This document shows, piece after piece, positions 7,105 to 12,897 of a stretch of 18,095 nucleotides of DNA. Under the pieces are notes generated by a model. It was not told the origin of the DNA and did no database searches. It worked only from the letters and a program-made list of their open reading frames with translations. The stretch spans positions 1 to 18,095 of the forward strand of contig CABUWG010000036.1 in the NCBI GenBank assembly GCA_902495305.1. The letters run 5' to 3'. The translations under genes were made by a program, and so were the position numbers. This stretch comes from an uncultured Pseudomonadota bacterium (lineage in GTDB: Bacteria; Pseudomonadota; Alphaproteobacteria; RF32; CAG-239). Each line of letters begins with the position of its first letter. Within the stretch, counting starts at the first letter, position 1.

Positions 7105-7499
7105 TCGGTTAAATTTGCATCTTTCAAATCCAAACATTATTTCTGTTCAATTTTCCGGATTCCAAATTTTAACTTTCTCAAAAAAACTGTTCTCTTTTTT
7201 AGTTTCTCTGTTATTTGCGGATTCCCAAAATTCAAACAATCTTTTTACTATTTCAAAATAAAAAACTGTTCTCTTTTTTAGTCTCTCTGTTATTTGCGGA
7301 TTCTAAAATTCAAACAATCTTTTTGCATCTCAAAATAAAAAACTGTTCTCTTTTTTAGTTTCTCTGTTATTTGCGGATTCCCAAAATTCAAACAATCTTT
7401 TTACATCTCAAAACAAAAACTGTTTTCTTTTTTAGTCTCTCTGCTGTTTGCCGGATTCTAAATTTTTCAAAACATCTTTGTTTCAAAATTTAACCGAAG
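7103..7499. repeat. 14-bp inverted repeat enclosing the tandem array
   Basis: CTTCGGTTAAATTT at 7103-7116 and its exact reverse complement at 7486-7499 bracket the whole repeat array, 369 bp apart. Confidence 0.75.
7182..7490. repeat. Tandem array of ~77-79-bp repeats
   Basis: Units start at AAAAACTGTT: 7182, 7261, 7338 and 7415, giving periods of 79, 77 and 77. The first three are nearly identical and the fourth has diverged. A degenerate half unit precedes them (about 7145-7181). Each unit has, in order, a T-rich block with TCTTTTTTAG, TCTCTG, a TTTGCGGATTC block and then AAATTCAAACAATCTTT. Each holds one GATTC site at a fixed place. The plus strand is strongly pyrimidine-rich in the first half of each unit. 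Confidence 0.9.
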
Positions 7500-7606
7500 C
7501 CTAACACGAAAAAAAATAATTACAACAAAACAAAACACGAACATTGCAATTAATTTTCTTGACAAGCAGATTCTGCAGAGTCGCGCAGATTCCTTGGCTT
7601 TTTGCA

Positions 7607-7663
7607 TAAAAAAACAGACCAAAAATTCCTCAAGCAGTTAACTTAAGGCGGATTCGGTCTGTT
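7607..7663 (-). terminator. Terminator of rpsT
   Basis: On the minus strand the outer stem AACAGACC/GGTCTGTT (7663-7656 with 7620-7613) encloses an inner CTTAAG/CTTGAG stem and is followed by a run of T (7614-7608). Confidence 0.8.
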
Positions 7664-7688
7664 AAAATTCTTTCAAAAATAAGCCGGA

Positions 7689-7949
7689 TTAAAGGGCTTT
7701 GATTTTTTTAGAAAGACGGGAAACAGTGCGTGCAGCGGTGTTCATTTTCAAAACACTTTTACGAACAGCTTTCATCAGTTCGGATTCTGCAACTTTGAAG
7801 TTTGCAACGGCAACTTCTTTATTATTCTCAGCAATAGCGGCTTCAACTTTTTTCACAAAAGTACGAACGCGGCTTCTGCGGGCACCGTTAATAACGTTTC
7901 TTTTATTGTTTCTGTTAATTCTGGTTTTTGCCGATTTATGATTGGCCAT
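7689..7949 (-). CDS. rpsT: 30S ribosomal protein S20
   Basis: S20 binds 16S rRNA early in small-subunit assembly. The 86-residue protein is the usual length, very basic, and begins MANHKSAKTRINRNNKRN, the hallmark S20 N-terminus; the rest is the expected helical bundle with the conserved KKVEAAI and KAVRKSVLKMNTAARTVSRL segments. AGGA lies 8 bases before the ATG. It has its own promoter and terminator. rpsT beside dnaA is a common alphaproteobacterial arrangement. Confidence 0.97.
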   Translation of the reverse strand: MANHKSAKTRINRNNKRNVINGARRSRVRTFVKKVEAAIAENNKEVAVANFKVAESELMKAVRKSVLKMNTAARTVSRLSKKIKAL

Positions 7950-8006
7950 ATTATTTATTCCTGTTTCAAATAAAGTTAACTACAAATTTTTTCAAATTTT
8001 GTAACA

Positions 8007-8036
8007 CTTATAAACTCTAAGCACCGCATAAGTCAA
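8007..8036 (-). promoter_or_regulatory. Promoter of rpsT
   Basis: On the minus strand TTGACT (8036-8031), an 18-bp spacer and TATAAG (8012-8007), giving a leader of about 50 nt before rpsT. Confidence 0.65.
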
Positions 8037-8053
8037 TAATAATTTTGCAAAAT

Positions 8054-8824
8054 TTAGCGATTCCGGAAGTTTGGCGGCCTTTTTTCAATAAAAGCCTGCA
8101 AAGATTCGGCAAAATCCTGCGAAGAAAGGCAAATCCGGCTGTTTCTGGCATCATAACCGATTCCGTCGTCGAGTCCGGCATTTTGCGCATGATTAACGGA
8201 GTCTTTTGCCAGAATGACGGCCTCTGCCGGCATTGACGCAATTTTTTCAGCAGTCGTTTGTGCTTCTTCAAATAAATCGGGCAGCGGCACAATTCTGCTG
8301 ACGAGTCCCGTCCTTTCGGCTTCTTCGGCGGTCATGGCGCGGCCGGTTAAAACCATCTCCATGGCTTTGGCTTTGCCGACGGCATGTGTCAGCATCTGGA
8401 TTCCGCCAAAGCCGGCAATACAGCCGAGCGTAATTTCCGGCTGCCCGAAACGGGCATTGTCCGCCGCCAGCAAAATATCGCAGGCCATGGCAAGTTCACA
8501 GCCGATTCCCAGAGCATATCCGGCAATGGCGGCAATAATCGGTTTTTTGCATTTTCTGATTCGCTCAAACGTCTGCATATACTCGTCCAAAAAACGCAGG
8601 TTTTCTTCTTTCCGGTCATTAATCTCGTTGAGGTCGATTCCCGCGGCAAAAGCCTTGTCGCTTCCGCGCAGGATAATGGCGCCGATTCCCTCGTTCCGGT
8701 CATAAAGTTCAACCTGTGCGGCAATTTCTTTCAGCATGTCCAGACAAACCGCATTCAGTGCAGACGGCCGGTTGAGGGTAATAATGCCGGCATTATTTTT
8801 TTCTTCAGCAATAATATATTCCAT
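8054..8824 (-). CDS. Enoyl-CoA hydratase/isomerase (crotonase family)
   Basis: A crotonase-fold enzyme of 256 residues, the usual length for a monofunctional enoyl-CoA hydratase, which adds water to 2-enoyl-CoA in fatty-acid breakdown. Both catalytic glutamates of the family are present: Glu110 in GIGCELAMACD and Glu130 in FGQPEITLG. The oxyanion-hole segments are KAFAAGIDLNEI (57-68) and ALGIGCE. The C-terminus EKRPPNF is typical. AGGTG lies 5 bases before the start. It is the last gene of a mutM operon, 7 bp after the secreted-protein gene. The exact substrate cannot be told; the same gene sits beside mutM in many alphaproteobacteria. Confidence 0.9.
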   Translation of the reverse strand: MEYIIAEEKNNAGIITLNRPSALNAVCLDMLKEIAAQVELYDRNEGIGAIILRGSDKAFAAGIDLNEINDRKEENLRFLDEYMQTFERIRKCKKPIIAAIAGYALGIGCELAMACDILLAADNARFGQPEITLGCIAGFGGIQMLTHAVGKAKAMEMVLTGRAMTAEEAERTGLVSRIVPLPDLFEEAQTTAEKIASMPAEAVILAKDSVNHAQNAGLDDGIGYDARNSRICLSSQDFAESLQAFIEKRPPNFRNR

Positions 8825-8831
8825 TTTTCAC

Positions 8832-9206
8832 CTAACTTTTGCTCTTGACGGTAATAAAAACACGCAGCGGTTGAGCGGATTCTCTGGTAATTTCCAAAAC
8901 CTCGCCTTCACGGTAAAAACTGATTTTTGCGGCCGATTCTCCGGTACATTTCCAGCCGAGCTGGGGCAGGGTGTCGCGATAAAACGTTTTTACTTTGCCG
9001 AAAGGCGTTTTGGCAGAAGTCAGAACCGCTTCTACCAGCCGGCTTTCTTCATTGCCGAAAGCAATGGCGTCATTTTTTTCCTGCGTCAGGCCTTCCATGA
9101 CCGGCACGTCTTCCAGCCCGTCAATAAAAGTCGCCGCTGTTGCCGGACTGCCGTAACATAAAAGGCAAAAAACAAAAAAGAATTTTAGTTTGTTTTGTAT
9201 TGTCAT
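8832..9206 (-). CDS. Small secreted (periplasmic) hypothetical protein
   Basis: A 124-residue protein of unknown function. Residues 1-25 form a signal peptide (Lys-containing start, FFFVFCLLC core, cleavage likely after SPATA). The mature part has a compact domain with TFYRDTLPQLGW and FYREGEVLEI, a pattern I associate with small alphaproteobacterial proteins but cannot name. There is no lipobox Cys at the cleavage site. Its ATG overlaps the mutM stop (ATGA), and the enoyl-CoA hydratase gene starts 7 bp later, so it is cotranscribed and probably translationally coupled. Confidence 0.75.
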   Translation of the reverse strand: MTIQNKLKFFFVFCLLCYGSPATAATFIDGLEDVPVMEGLTQEKNDAIAFGNEESRLVEAVLTSAKTPFGKVKTFYRDTLPQLGWKCTGESAAKISFYREGEVLEITRESAQPLRVFITVKSKS

Positions 9207-10042
9207 TTTTGTTTGCTTTCACAATAAAATGTTGATCTTCCCGTTTGAACGATTTTTTTAATCCCGCCGGTCTTGGCCGGATTGCAGGTACACCCCGGAC
9301 AAGGCTGTCCGGCCTTGCCGTATACGCAGTGCATATTCTGAAAATATCCCAGACTGCCGTCCGGCCGTTTATAATCATGAATGGTCGAACCGCCGGCGGC
9401 AATGGCTTTTTTCAAAACTTCACGCGTGTTTGCAACTAAAACGCCGGCTTCTTTGCGGTTGATCTTATCAGCCGGCCGCAGCGGGGAAATGCCGGACATA
9501 AACAAAATCTCCGAGGCATAAATGTTGCCGATTCCGCAAATAATGCCCTGATCAAGCAGCGCCGTCTTAATCGGGCTCTTTTTCTTTTGCAGCCGCGCAA
9601 AAAGATATTCCCCGTCCAGTTCTTTGGCAAAAGGATCAATGCCGGAATTTTTAAAAAGCGGATTCTGCCGGAGCTTCTCCGTTTCGCAATAAGTCAAAAC
9701 CCCGAAACGCCGCGTGTCGTTATAAACAATCCAGCCTTTGGCCGTTTCGATAATCACATGGTCATGTTTGTCAAATTGCGCCGGCCGTTCGTCGGAAATC
9801 TTGACTTTTCCGCTCATGCCCATGTGCCAGATCAGACTGAGGCCGTTATTAAGATGAATTACAATATATTTTGCAATCCTCTGATAATCAACGATTGCCG
9901 CACCGCTGATTTTTTCGGCCAGCTCGTCGGGAATTTTTTGCCGGAGCCGGTTGTTGCGTACGTCAACGCTGATTATATTAGTCTTGCCGATGCCTTTGGC
10001 AAGAGCCTGCATAATCGTTTCGACTTCTGGTAACTCTGGCAT
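9203..10042 (-). CDS. mutM: Formamidopyrimidine-DNA glycosylase MutM (Fpg)
   Basis: Fpg removes 8-oxoguanine and other oxidised purines and cuts the backbone (AP lyase). The 279-residue protein begins MPELPEVETI, with the catalytic N-terminal Pro and Glu, and has Lys58 in RIAKYI and HMGMSGK (73-79). The helix-two-turn-helix and RSTFYC parts are present. The zinc finger is unusual: C248-x2-C251, an extra C253, 22 residues to C274, then Lys277 where the fourth Cys is expected. E. coli has 16 residues between the pairs. AGAGG precedes the ATG. It leads the operon with the secreted-protein and enoyl-CoA hydratase genes. Confidence 0.95.
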   Translation of the reverse strand: MPELPEVETIMQALAKGIGKTNIISVDVRNNRLRQKIPDELAEKISGAAIVDYQRIAKYIVIHLNNGLSLIWHMGMSGKVKISDERPAQFDKHDHVIIETAKGWIVYNDTRRFGVLTYCETEKLRQNPLFKNSGIDPFAKELDGEYLFARLQKKKSPIKTALLDQGIICGIGNIYASEILFMSGISPLRPADKINRKEAGVLVANTREVLKKAIAAGGSTIHDYKRPDGSLGYFQNMHCVYGKAGQPCPGCTCNPAKTGGIKKIVQTGRSTFYCESKQK

Positions 10043-10073
10043 TTTAACCTCTTATTAATCCAAATTTGCGAGT

Positions 10074-10102
10074 ATTATAAAATGATAAATAAATTTTTAC
10101 AA
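10074..10102 (-). promoter_or_regulatory. Promoter of the mutM operon
   Basis: On the minus strand TTGTAA (10102-10097), a 17-bp spacer and a perfect TATAAT (10079-10074). The -35 lies inside the first codons of the divergent gene, so the two start regions overlap. Confidence 0.6.
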
Positions 10103-11194
10103 TTCATAAAAAAACAACGGTTAGCAATCCGTTTGGCTCGGTTTGACTGCCTGTTTGTCATCGAAGGCCTGCAAACCTTCAGTTATGCTCTGCCGCTGGC
10201 CCGTTTTTTTCGCCGCCGGCTGAACGGAGACAACATCCAGCATTTGCACAACTTTCTGATTTATAGTCAAAATCCGTTGTTTTTTGCCCTTTATGAAGAA
10301 GCCGCTTCACGGCAGGATATTTTTGCCGCGCCGGTTTATGTCTTTCCGGTATCGGACAAACACTTTGCCGGAGATGTGCTGTATCGTCAGGCAGCCGGAT
10401 CCGAAGATAAAAAGTTTTACCTTTCGCTGTTTCGCGAAATCGTCCGCCGCGATTATCCTGAACTGCGGGCGCAATATAAGGTTTTTGAACGGCGTCTGGA
10501 CACGGTTTATGATATGCGTTTCCGAGCCTCTGAGATGGAACTCCTCTGCGAGGCTTCGGCCGGATTCGCCTCTTTTTGTCCCTATGAAATAGACTGGCTG
10601 AAAACCACAAAAGACAAGCTTTATCTTTGTTTTGACATTCCGGCGCGTTCAAAACGGATTCTCTCGGCAGCGGAACAGGAAAATCTGTCGCGATTGTTCG
10701 CATATTTGTTTTTTGAAAAATCATTGTTTGTGTCTTATTGGCGCAGTTTGTGCACCGGTGACAACTCCCGAGTTGCTTTTTTGGATTTTGACGCTGTCTA
10801 TCCCGTAACGCCGGAGCTCAAAAACTACTTGCTGAATTTTATCAGCCGACAGCAGAAACCGGTCCGTCCGGAAGAATACAAACTGCAAAGAGCCGTCATG
10901 GTTCTTCAGGATTTCTGTCCGGACATTAATATCTTTGCCGCTTGGAGCGATTATCTGAATTTGACGGATTTCTCGTCCCGCGTTCATTCTGACAATGACA
11001 ACCTGCTGGAGCAGCTCAAATCCGGCGGCTTGGATTTGGGGCAGTACCGGCCGGTAGACCTTCCTTCGCCGGAGGAACTGGCTTATCTGCTGGAAACAAA
11101 AGATCTGAAGAAAGGCGCGCAATTTCGCAAATCCTCCGTTATATATTGGGGGCCGATGGCGGTTTTGTTTTATGTTCTGCTGAATTATTTTTAG
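10082..11194 (+). CDS. Divergent UbiB/ABC1-family pseudokinase
   Basis: A 370-residue protein that I read as a shortened UbiB (ABC1/ADCK) relative; UbiB proteins are atypical kinases needed for ubiquinone synthesis. Matches: the N-terminal RLARFDCLFVIEGL (17-30) resembles the UbiB start; EMELLCEA (151-158) fits ExDLxxEA with Glu for Asp; DWLKTTKDKLYL (171-182) fits the conserved W.TT..VL; AFLDFDAVYPVTPELK (232-247) fits LIDFGMVGRLDPELR with DFD for DFG. A hydrophobic C-terminal helix (352-370) fits UbiB's membrane end. The KxGQ and HPGN motifs are missing, so it is probably not an active kinase. It lies where ubiE-ubiB often follow mutM in alphaproteobacteria. It has no Shine-Dalgarno, and TATTAT lies just 4 bp before the ATG, so it may be leaderless. 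Confidence 0.55.
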   Translation: MINKFLQFIKKQRLAIRLARFDCLFVIEGLQTFSYALPLARFFRRRLNGDNIQHLHNFLIYSQNPLFFALYEEAASRQDIFAAPVYVFPVSDKHFAGDVLYRQAAGSEDKKFYLSLFREIVRRDYPELRAQYKVFERRLDTVYDMRFRASEMELLCEASAGFASFCPYEIDWLKTTKDKLYLCFDIPARSKRILSAAEQENLSRLFAYLFFEKSLFVSYWRSLCTGDNSRVAFLDFDAVYPVTPELKNYLLNFISRQQKPVRPEEYKLQRAVMVLQDFCPDINIFAAWSDYLNLTDFSSRVHSDNDNLLEQLKSGGLDLGQYRPVDLPSPEELAYLLETKDLKKGAQFRKSSVIYWGPMAVLFYVLLNYF

Positions 11195-11268
11195 CAAAAT
11201 TTTCATTGTTATCTTGGCGCCGATGGTATATAAACATCGTTTATGTAACCTGAAATTTTTTTAATGCC

Positions 11269-11832
11269 ATGATAAAAAAGACCAAAAGAACCAGAAAATA
11301 CTTTGCGCCGCAAAATGAAGAAGGCACAACCCGCCGCTGTGACCATCCGGGCTGCAGCAAATGCGGAGAATACCGTGCGCCCAAAGACCGCAGCCTTAAG
11401 GAGTATTATTGGTTTTGTCTGGAGCATGTGCAGGAATACAATGCCAAATGGAACTATTATGACGGGGAAGCCGATGCCGGTTCCCAAAAGGAAGAAGCCG
11501 AGCGCAAACGCCGTTTCAGCTTCAAAAATTTCGGCTCCCGCGTCAAATATAACTTTGGTTACGATTTTGCGGAATTTCCGGACGGGATGTTTGGCGAAAA
11601 ATCTTTTGCCGGCTACGATGAAGAAGAAATCTATCTGAGCGAAGAAGAACGCAAATATCTGAAAATATTAGAATTGAAAGCGCCGGAACTCAGTCTGACG
11701 ACTTTGAAGAAGCAATATAAAAAACTGGTGAAAAAATATCATCCGGATCTCAATCGGGAAGACAAAGACGCTGAAGAAAAGTTCAAACAGCTGTCTGCGG
11801 CTTACAAGCATTTTATGAAAAGATTGTCATAG
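11269..11832 (+). CDS. J-domain protein with N-terminal Cys cluster
   Basis: A 187-residue cytosolic DnaJ-type co-chaperone. The J domain is at the C-terminus (about 139-187), with HPD at 158-160 in KKYHPDLN, the motif that stimulates the ATPase of DnaK. The N-terminus has C24-x4-C29-x2-C32 and C50-x2-H53, a possible zinc site. This layout, with a distal J domain after a Cys-rich start, is common in alphaproteobacteria as a single-copy protein of unknown client. No ribosome site precedes the ATG at 11269. It follows the UbiB-like gene by 74 bp, in the same direction. Confidence 0.85.
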   Translation: MIKKTKRTRKYFAPQNEEGTTRRCDHPGCSKCGEYRAPKDRSLKEYYWFCLEHVQEYNAKWNYYDGEADAGSQKEEAERKRRFSFKNFGSRVKYNFGYDFAEFPDGMFGEKSFAGYDEEEIYLSEEERKYLKILELKAPELSLTTLKKQYKKLVKKYHPDLNREDKDAEEKFKQLSAAYKHFMKRLS

Positions 11833-11899
11833 TTTTCGGGGGTTAAAAAACTTTTCCGTGTGAGAAACGCGGAGTATTTTTGCGGGAGTTCTCCTCATG

Positions 11900-11917
11900 C
11901 CGGAAAAAGCTTTCCGG
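11900..11917. terminator. Hairpin between two convergent genes
   Basis: CCGGAAA (11900-11906) and TTTCCGG (11911-11917) form a perfect 7-bp stem between the ends of the J-domain gene and the convergent 281-residue protein gene. Neither side has a clean T-run, so it is a weak terminator at best. Confidence 0.35.
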
Positions 11918-11928
11918 TTTGGGGCAAA

Positions 11929-12774
11929 TTATTTTTGAAGGTCGGACCAGCGGATGTTTTGCTTCATCTGTCTGGCAATCTCGGCTTCTTTCTTTTTGTC
12001 TTTGCCAATGGCCTTCTGCGGATTTTTTATTGTCTTTCCCTTAACGTCAACGCGGCCGGTTTTGTTCAAAATGAGTTTGGCCGTTTCCTGAGCAGAGCGC
12101 TTCTTTTCGCCGATATTGGCAACATCGTCGACTTTCATGCCTTCCAGAGATTTTTCTCCGGCAAACATCTTCACCTGCTTGGCGCCGTTCAGCAGCTTGA
12201 GGGCTTTCTCATCTTTGATCATGCGGCCTTTAAGCTTGAGCTTTTTTCTCAGGTCTTCATTAATCGCTTTGCTGGTAAAATCAGTATTGACGGTCAGTTC
12301 CTGAAAGTTTTGGGCCATAACCTTTTTATCAAGGCCTTTCATGCCGTTTTCCTTCATCAGCTGATTCGCCTGCAGCAAGGCATTGATTTTTCCTGTTTCC
12401 TGATTCAGACTCATCATGTTCTGCGTTTCCTGCCGGCGGATAATCTGCTTTTCTTCATCAGCCAGCGCTCCCATTAAGGAAGAACTTTCTTTGTTGTCGT
12501 CAAAAGAATGAAACATCTGAATATTGACGGAACTGTAATAACTGTCCTCGTCTTCATCATCTTCGTCATAGACGCTTTTGATTCTTTTTCTGATTTTGCT
12601 GATTCCGTTCGGAAGAGAGATATTTCCGGGAGTAAAACGCCGCAAACCGGAATTTTTGTCTTTTCGGCTTTCTGCAACAGCTTTGGCAACGTTGGTTTTA
12701 AGAGTAAGTTTTTCGTTGAAATCAAATCCTGTTTTTTTCCATTCTAAGTTGGAATTGGATGATTTGTCATTCAT
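11929..12774 (-). CDS. Charged hypothetical protein
   Basis: A 281-residue protein I do not recognise. It is rich in Lys, Asp, Glu, Ser and Asn, has no signal peptide or membrane segment, and has an acidic run DEDDEDED at 70-77 between basic patches (KIRKRIK before it). The middle (about 105-200) is helical with Gln/Met-rich parts (QETQNMMSLNQETGK). The C-terminus is basic. AAGGGGA 6 bases upstream supports the start. It lies downstream of the DivL-like gene and may be read from its own promoter. A largely disordered cytosolic adaptor is possible, but no function can be assigned. Confidence 0.7.
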   Translation of the reverse strand: MNDKSSNSNLEWKKTGFDFNEKLTLKTNVAKAVAESRKDKNSGLRRFTPGNISLPNGISKIRKRIKSVYDEDDEDEDSYYSSVNIQMFHSFDDNKESSSLMGALADEEKQIIRRQETQNMMSLNQETGKINALLQANQLMKENGMKGLDKKVMAQNFQELTVNTDFTSKAINEDLRKKLKLKGRMIKDEKALKLLNGAKQVKMFAGEKSLEGMKVDDVANIGEKKRSAQETAKLILNKTGRVDVKGKTIKNPQKAIGKDKKKEAEIARQMKQNIRWSDLQK

Positions 12775-12794
12775 TCTGTTTTCCCCTTAAATTT

Positions 12795-12824
12795 TGTAGC
12801 TTTCACAAATTGCTCCCCGCTACA
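12795..12824 (-). promoter_or_regulatory. Leader hairpin upstream of the charged protein
   Basis: TGTAGC (12795-12800) and GCTACA (12819-12824) form a stem in the leader of the charged-protein gene, 20 bp before its start. It may shape the leader; no known riboswitch fits. Confidence 0.3.
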
Positions 12825-12834
12825 GTTATATAAT

Positions 12835-12860
12835 TTGACACAAAAAATATTTTCTGTCAA
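12835..12860. promoter_or_regulatory. TTGACA/TGTCAA inverted repeat
   Basis: TTGACA at 12835-12840 and its complement at 12855-12860, 14 bp apart, lie between the DivL-like and charged-protein genes. The minus-strand copy may be a -35 element, or the pair an operator half-site dyad. Confidence 0.3.
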
Positions 12861-12897
12861 CTTATTCCGCTCTTTTACGAAAAATATTCAAAAAAAA

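Larger units (their letters stand above)
6932..7606. other. oriC: Candidate chromosomal origin (oriC)
   Basis: A gene-free, strongly AT-rich interval between dnaA and rpsT. It holds nested inverted repeats next to dnaA (7020-7031 with 7093-7104; 7065-7074 with 7085-7094), an array of ~77-79-bp tandem repeats (7182-about 7490), a 14-bp inverted repeat enclosing the array, and eight GANTC sites. Position beside dnaA, AT content and repeats are what an origin looks like. No perfect TTATCCACA DnaA box is present; the repeats carry a 6-of-9 variant (GAATCCGCA on the minus strand) that keeps the ATCC and CA parts. The origin call is inference. Confidence 0.6.

Noticed and set aside
7182..7490. CRISPR array
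   Set aside because: The whole ~77-bp unit is repeated with no variable spacers, and no cas genes are nearby.
11860..12477. 205-codon plus-strand frame opposite the charged protein
   Set aside because: Antisense; the minus-strand frame has a good ribosome site and protein-like charge pattern.
12775..12897. Frameshifted kinase domain after the PAS protein
   Set aside because: The DNA after the stop is AT-rich with no H-box or ATPase-like coding in any frame before the next gene.
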